DNA of 7,611 bases from Clostridium sp. UBA6758 (GTDB lineage: Bacteria; Bacillota; Clostridia; Clostridiales; Clostridiaceae), in contig DKGY01000075.1 of the NCBI GenBank assembly GCA_002453475.1, positions 9,955 through 17,565 of the forward strand. The letters are read 5' to 3'. Under the pieces are notes generated by a model. That model was not told where the DNA came from and did no database searches. It saw only the letters and a program-made list of their open reading frames with translations. Below, piece by piece: positions 4,301 to 7,611 of this stretch. A program made the position numbers and the translations under genes. The first letter of the stretch is position 1. Every line of letters begins with the position of its first letter.

Positions 4301-7216
4301 ATGGCAAAGAAAAAGGAAGCAATTCCAGTAGATAATAATATTATAGATGTTTCTATAGATGAGGCTATGCCAGAGAACTATCTCCCTTATGCTGTAGAAG
4401 TATCAAAGGATAGAGCTCTTCCAGATGTAAGAGATGGATTAAAGCCTGTTCATAGAAGAATTTTATATGGAGCATATGTGTTAAAGGCTTTCCCAGATAA
4501 GCCTTACTATAAATCTGCTAGAATAGTTGGAGATATTTTAGGTAAATATCATCCCCATGGGGATTCTTCAGTTTATGATGCTATGGTTATTTTAGCCCAA
4601 GATTTTAGTACTAGAAAACCCCTTATAGATGGTCATGGAAACTGGGGTTCTATAGATGGAGATAGTGCAGCTGCTATGCGTTATACTGAGGCGAGGCTTG
4701 CCCCTATTGCCATGGAGATGCTTAAGGATATAGATAAAGATGTAGTAGATATGATGGATAACTATTCTGACAGTGAAAAGGAGCCAAGGGTATTACCAGC
4801 TAAATATCCAAACCTTTTAGTTAATGGAGCCTTTGGTATAGCTGTAGGTTTAGCTACAAATATTCCACCGCATAATTTAGGTGAGGTTATTGATGGAGCC
4901 ATTGCCTATGCAGATAATGAGGACATTACCACTAGAGAACTTATGGAATATATAAAGGGACCTGATTTACCTACTGGTGGAATTCTAATGGGAAAGGATT
5001 CTTTAGTTTCTGCCTATGAAACTGGAGAAGGGAAAGTGGTATTAAGAGCCAAAACTCATTTTGAAACCTTGGAAAATGGTAGACTTGGTCTTGTTATTAC
5101 AGAGTTTCCTTATAGAAAAAATAAGGCTAAGCTTCTTCAAGGCATTTCTGATTTAACAGGAGATAAAAAGCATAGTAAGGCTGTAGAATCCATTGCAGAT
5201 ATTAGAGATGAATCCGATAGAAATGGTATTAGAGCCGTTATAGAATTTAAGAAGAATACTGCAGAGGAAACTGCAGATAGAGTACTTAAATATCTATTTA
5301 AGAGAACGGAGCTTCAATGTAATATATCCTTTAATATGGTGGCTCTAGCTGGTGGAAAGCCAAGAACCATGGGCCTTAAAACCATAATTAAATACTATAT
5401 AGAACATCAAAAGGAAGTTGTTACAAGAAGAACAAGAAGAGAGCTGGAAATAGCAGAAAAGAGATTCCACATTGTAGAGGGCTTTATTAAAGCCATTGGA
5501 ATCATGGATGAGATAATTAAGACTATTAGGGCATCTAAATCTAAAAAGGATGCAGGAGAAAATTTAGTAAGTCAATTTGGCTTTACTCATCCTCAATCAG
5601 AAGCTATTTTAGAGCTGATGCTTTATAGACTTACAGGTCTTGAAATTAAGATATTCCAAAAGGAACATAAAGAATTAGAGGCTAAAATTAAGGGCCTTAA
5701 AAAGGTATTAGGTAGTGAAAAGGAACTTATTAATGTTATTAAAAAGGAGCTTTTAGAGGTTAAGGAAAACTATGATGATCCAAGAAGGACTACTATTTTA
5801 GAGGATGATAGTGACGCTAAAATTGAGCTAGAAGAACTTATAGTAGAGGAAGATGTGGTGGTAACCATGTCTAATGATGGATATATTAAGAGAACTTCTT
5901 TAAAATCCTTTATTAGAACTACACAAAATACTGAGGATATAGAGTATAGAGAAGGAGACTTTAATAGATTCTTTTTTGAATGTAATACTAGAGATTCCCT
6001 ATGCATTTTCACTAACCAAGGAAATATGTATCAATGTAAAGTTGGAAATTTAATCGAGTTTAAGTGGAGAGATAAGGGGGAGAGAATTCAAGGATTTATT
6101 AGAACTCTAGACTTAGATAAAGAAGTTATAGTTAATGCCTTCGTAGTAAGTGATTTCTCCCTTTCTAAGGATGTGATTCTTATAACATCTAGAGGCTTTA
6201 TTAAGAAAACTGAACTAAGCAAGTTTATTACTAATAATTCAAGGCTTCAAGGTATTAAACTTAAAAAGGATGAAGAATTAATAAGTGCTGAGTTAGTAGA
6301 GAAAGATAGAGAAGAAAGATTTATAGATCTAACTACGGACAAGGGATTAAACTTCATAGTAGAGGAACCTAAGGTAGAGCCAGTGGATAGAGGTATAGTT
6401 GGAAAATCTATAATTAGTTTAACAGATGGAGACAGTATAACTCAGTGTAACTATGTAGATGAATTTAACTATAAAGAATTCTATATAACTGTTAATAAAA
6501 AAGGAATTTTAAAAACTTCTAGTAGAAAAAGCGGAGAGCCAGTTATCACTACATCAAATTCTAGTAGTGAGTTATTCCTATTTACAGCTCATGGAGATCT
6601 ATTTAAAATATCAGCATTAATGATACAAAACATAGATAAAAAGGGTATTGAACTGGAAAAACTATTTGAAGTTTATAATTCTAAGGATCAAGTAATTGCA
6701 ATAATATCTGTGGATATGAAATCAAACTCTAAAGAAAGTTTTTACTTCTTTACAGAAAAGGGTGTAGTAAAGAAAACTAGTATAGAAGAATTCTTAGGTG
6801 ATTATACTCATAGCTCCGGATATAAATTTAAAACTCCAGATGATAAGCTGATTAAAGTGGAGCTTGAAGCTGAAGAAGGTGAAGGATTACTCTTTACAAG
6901 AAAGGGTATGTGCCTAAAATTTGATTTAGAAACCATAAATGTTATGGGTAAAAATGCCAGTGGAGTTATGGGGATTAGTTTAAAGGATGATGACAAAGTT
7001 ATTTTTGCAAAGGCAAGAAGTGGTGTAATTTCAAATAAAAATAATGAGTTATGTGTAGACTTATTTGAAGAAAATCTTAAAATAACTACAAATAATAGGC
7101 AAGAGAAGGTAGTGGAATTAGGAGCCCTACCAATTCAAAATAGAGCTGGTAGAGGTAAAAATGTAATTGTATTTATGGATGATGACTTCATTCAGCAGGT
7201 AGAGCTAGTTAAGTAG
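4301..7216 (+). CDS. parC: DNA topoisomerase IV subunit A (ParC; GyrA-family cleavage subunit)
   Basis: This subunit cuts and rejoins DNA through a tyrosine and, with ParE, decatenates replicated chromosomes. The catalytic core (about 15-500) has [19 protein letters not shown] (38-56), [15 protein letters not shown] (81-95) and [11 protein letters not shown] (123-133) with active-site Tyr128 after Arg127. Ser89 and Asp93 sit at the two main quinolone-resistance positions and look unmutated. The C-terminal domain starts near 513 and spans about 459 residues, with about eight copies of a blade-like F-T-x-x-G-x-x-K pattern (glycines near 527, 574, 632, 682, 735, 765, 821, 869). At 971 residues it is longer than typical ParC (about 750-820) and E. 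coli GyrA (875). The GyrA box QRRGGRG, needed for wrapping DNA and adding negative supercoils, is absent: its place after SLKSFIR is filled by [14 protein letters not shown]. That favours topoisomerase IV. The gene starts 11 bases after the parE stop. Confidence 0.9.
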   Translation: MAKKKEAIPVDNNIIDVSIDEAMPENYLPYAVEVSKDRALPDVRDGLKPVHRRILYGAYVLKAFPDKPYYKSARIVGDILGKYHPHGDSSVYDAMVILAQDFSTRKPLIDGHGNWGSIDGDSAAAMRYTEARLAPIAMEMLKDIDKDVVDMMDNYSDSEKEPRVLPAKYPNLLVNGAFGIAVGLATNIPPHNLGEVIDGAIAYADNEDITTRELMEYIKGPDLPTGGILMGKDSLVSAYETGEGKVVLRAKTHFETLENGRLGLVITEFPYRKNKAKLLQGISDLTGDKKHSKAVESIADIRDESDRNGIRAVIEFKKNTAEETADRVLKYLFKRTELQCNISFNMVALAGGKPRTMGLKTIIKYYIEHQKEVVTRRTRRELEIAEKRFHIVEGFIKAIGIMDEIIKTIRASKSKKDAGENLVSQFGFTHPQSEAILELMLYRLTGLEIKIFQKEHKELEAKIKGLKKVLGSEKELINVIKKELLEVKENYDDPRRTTILEDDSDAKIELEELIVEEDVVVTMSNDGYIKRTSLKSFIRTTQNTEDIEYREGDFNRFFFECNTRDSLCIFTNQGNMYQCKVGNLIEFKWRDKGERIQGFIRTLDLDKEVIVNAFVVSDFSLSKDVILITSRGFIKKTELSKFITNNSRLQGIKLKKDEELISAELVEKDREERFIDLTTDKGLNFIVEEPKVEPVDRGIVGKSIISLTDGDSITQCNYVDEFNYKEFYITVNKKGILKTSSRKSGEPVITTSNSSSELFLFTAHGDLFKISALMIQNIDKKGIELEKLFEVYNSKDQVIAIISVDMKSNSKESFYFFTEKGVVKKTSIEEFLGDYTHSSGYKFKTPDDKLIKVELEAEEGEGLLFTRKGMCLKFDLETINVMGKNASGVMGISLKDDDKVIFAKARSGVISNKNNELCVDLFEENLKITTNNRQEKVVELGALPIQNRAGRGKNVIVFMDDDFIQQVELVK

Positions 7217-7238
7217 TAGAAGTAAAGTGGGGAAAAAC

Positions 7239-7611
7239 ATGGATAAGATAATTTTAAAACATGGAGTTAAGTTGCTTTATGAAAGAGTTCCGGGGAATAT
7301 AACTTCTTTTACCATAGGTCTTGAAGCTGGAGCTAATAGTGAAAATTCTAATAGCATGGGTATTGCCCATGCTGTAGAGCACATGGTATTTAAGGGCACT
7401 CTCAGTAAAAGTGAGAAGGAAATTAATGAGCTATGCAATGAGTATCTAGGGTTTCATAATGCTATGACTAATTATCCCTATGTGGTTTACTATGGAAGTT
7501 CCTTAAAGGAAGATTTTAAAAATGCTTTTAGTATATATTTTGATATAGTTTTTAATCCAGCTTTTAGAGAAGAAGGCTTTAAGGAAGAAATGTCAGTTAT
7601 CCTAGAAGAGC
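7239..7611 (+). CDS. M16 family zinc metalloprotease (insulinase/pitrilysin type), 3'-partial
   Basis: The frame opens with ATG at 7239, six bases after GTGGGG (7227-7232), and stays open for 124 codons to the window edge. It carries the inverted zinc motif H-x-x-E-H as HAVEH (His44, Glu47, His48), followed about 75 residues later by VILEE, whose glutamates at 123-124 sit where the third zinc ligand of M16 enzymes is expected. The beginning, with KHGVKLLYERVPG and a GLEAGANSE segment, is typical of the first M16 domain. Such proteases are usually cytoplasmic or processing peptidases with unknown substrates in Clostridia. The 22-base gap after parC, with no terminator, suggests the gene belongs to the parE-parC transcript. 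Completeness cannot be judged because most of the protein (usually over 400 residues) is outside the window. Confidence 0.85.
   Translation, partial: MDKIILKHGVKLLYERVPGNITSFTIGLEAGANSENSNSMGIAHAVEHMVFKGTLSKSEKEINELCNEYLGFHNAMTNYPYVVYYGSSLKEDFKNAFSIYFDIVFNPAFREEGFKEEMSVILEE

Noticed and set aside
5770..6996. Minus-strand frames inside the parC C-terminal region
   Set aside because: Serine-rich low-complexity translations opposite Asp/Glu/Lys-rich coding sequence; artefacts of codon bias.
4301..7216. Quinolone-resistance changes in ParC
   Set aside because: Ser89 and Asp93 occupy the key positions and are the usual sensitive-type residues, so no resistance is suggested.
1..7611. CRISPR array, tRNA or rRNA genes, toxin-antitoxin or phage-defence modules
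   Set aside because: No regularly spaced direct repeats, cloverleaf structure, ribosomal RNA stretch or defence-family motif was found on either strand.

Overview
The window is AT-rich, and its genes use A/T-ending codons and strong GGAGG-type ribosome binding sites. Together with the protein families present, this points to a low-GC Gram-positive of the Clostridium type (inference; no ribosomal RNA is present to fix the taxon). All five recognisable genes read left to right on the + strand.

Layout. (1) Bases 2-568: the C-terminal part of an alpha/beta hydrolase of the serine aminopeptidase/lysophospholipase type; its N-terminus lies upstream of the window. (2) Bases 569-948: about 380 bases without a confident gene. 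It holds a near-consensus sigma-A promoter (TTGACA-17-TAGAAT), three consecutive hairpins, a perfect 14-bp palindrome and two short open stretches that may be gene debris. The promoter points into the next gene, so mnmH probably has a structured leader of about 220 nt. The hairpin block looks somewhat like the end of an IS200/IS605-type element, but this is unproven. (3) Bases 949-1983: mnmH (selU), the tRNA 2-selenouridine synthase, with a rhodanese domain and a P-loop domain. (4) Bases 1984-2333: a nested inverted repeat of about 160 bases ending in a T6 run, then a probable parE promoter framed by a second set of inverted repeats. (5) Bases 2334-4289 and 4301-7216: a tightly coupled pair encoding the two subunits of a type IIA topoisomerase. 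The GyrA box is absent from its place in the A subunit, which favours topoisomerase IV (ParE/ParC) over gyrase. The ParC C-terminal domain is unusually long, with about eight blade-like repeats counted by eye. (6) Bases 7239-7611: the start of an M16 zinc protease, 22 bases after parC and probably in the same transcript; it runs off the window.

How the genes work together. parE and parC form one A2B2 enzyme for chromosome decatenation and supercoil relaxation. mnmH acts alone on tRNA wobble uridines and implies a selenophosphate supply (selD) elsewhere in the genome. The hydrolase and the M16 protease have no evident link to the topoisomerase beyond position. I found no convincing new multi-gene system. 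The least explained material is in the two intergenic regions.
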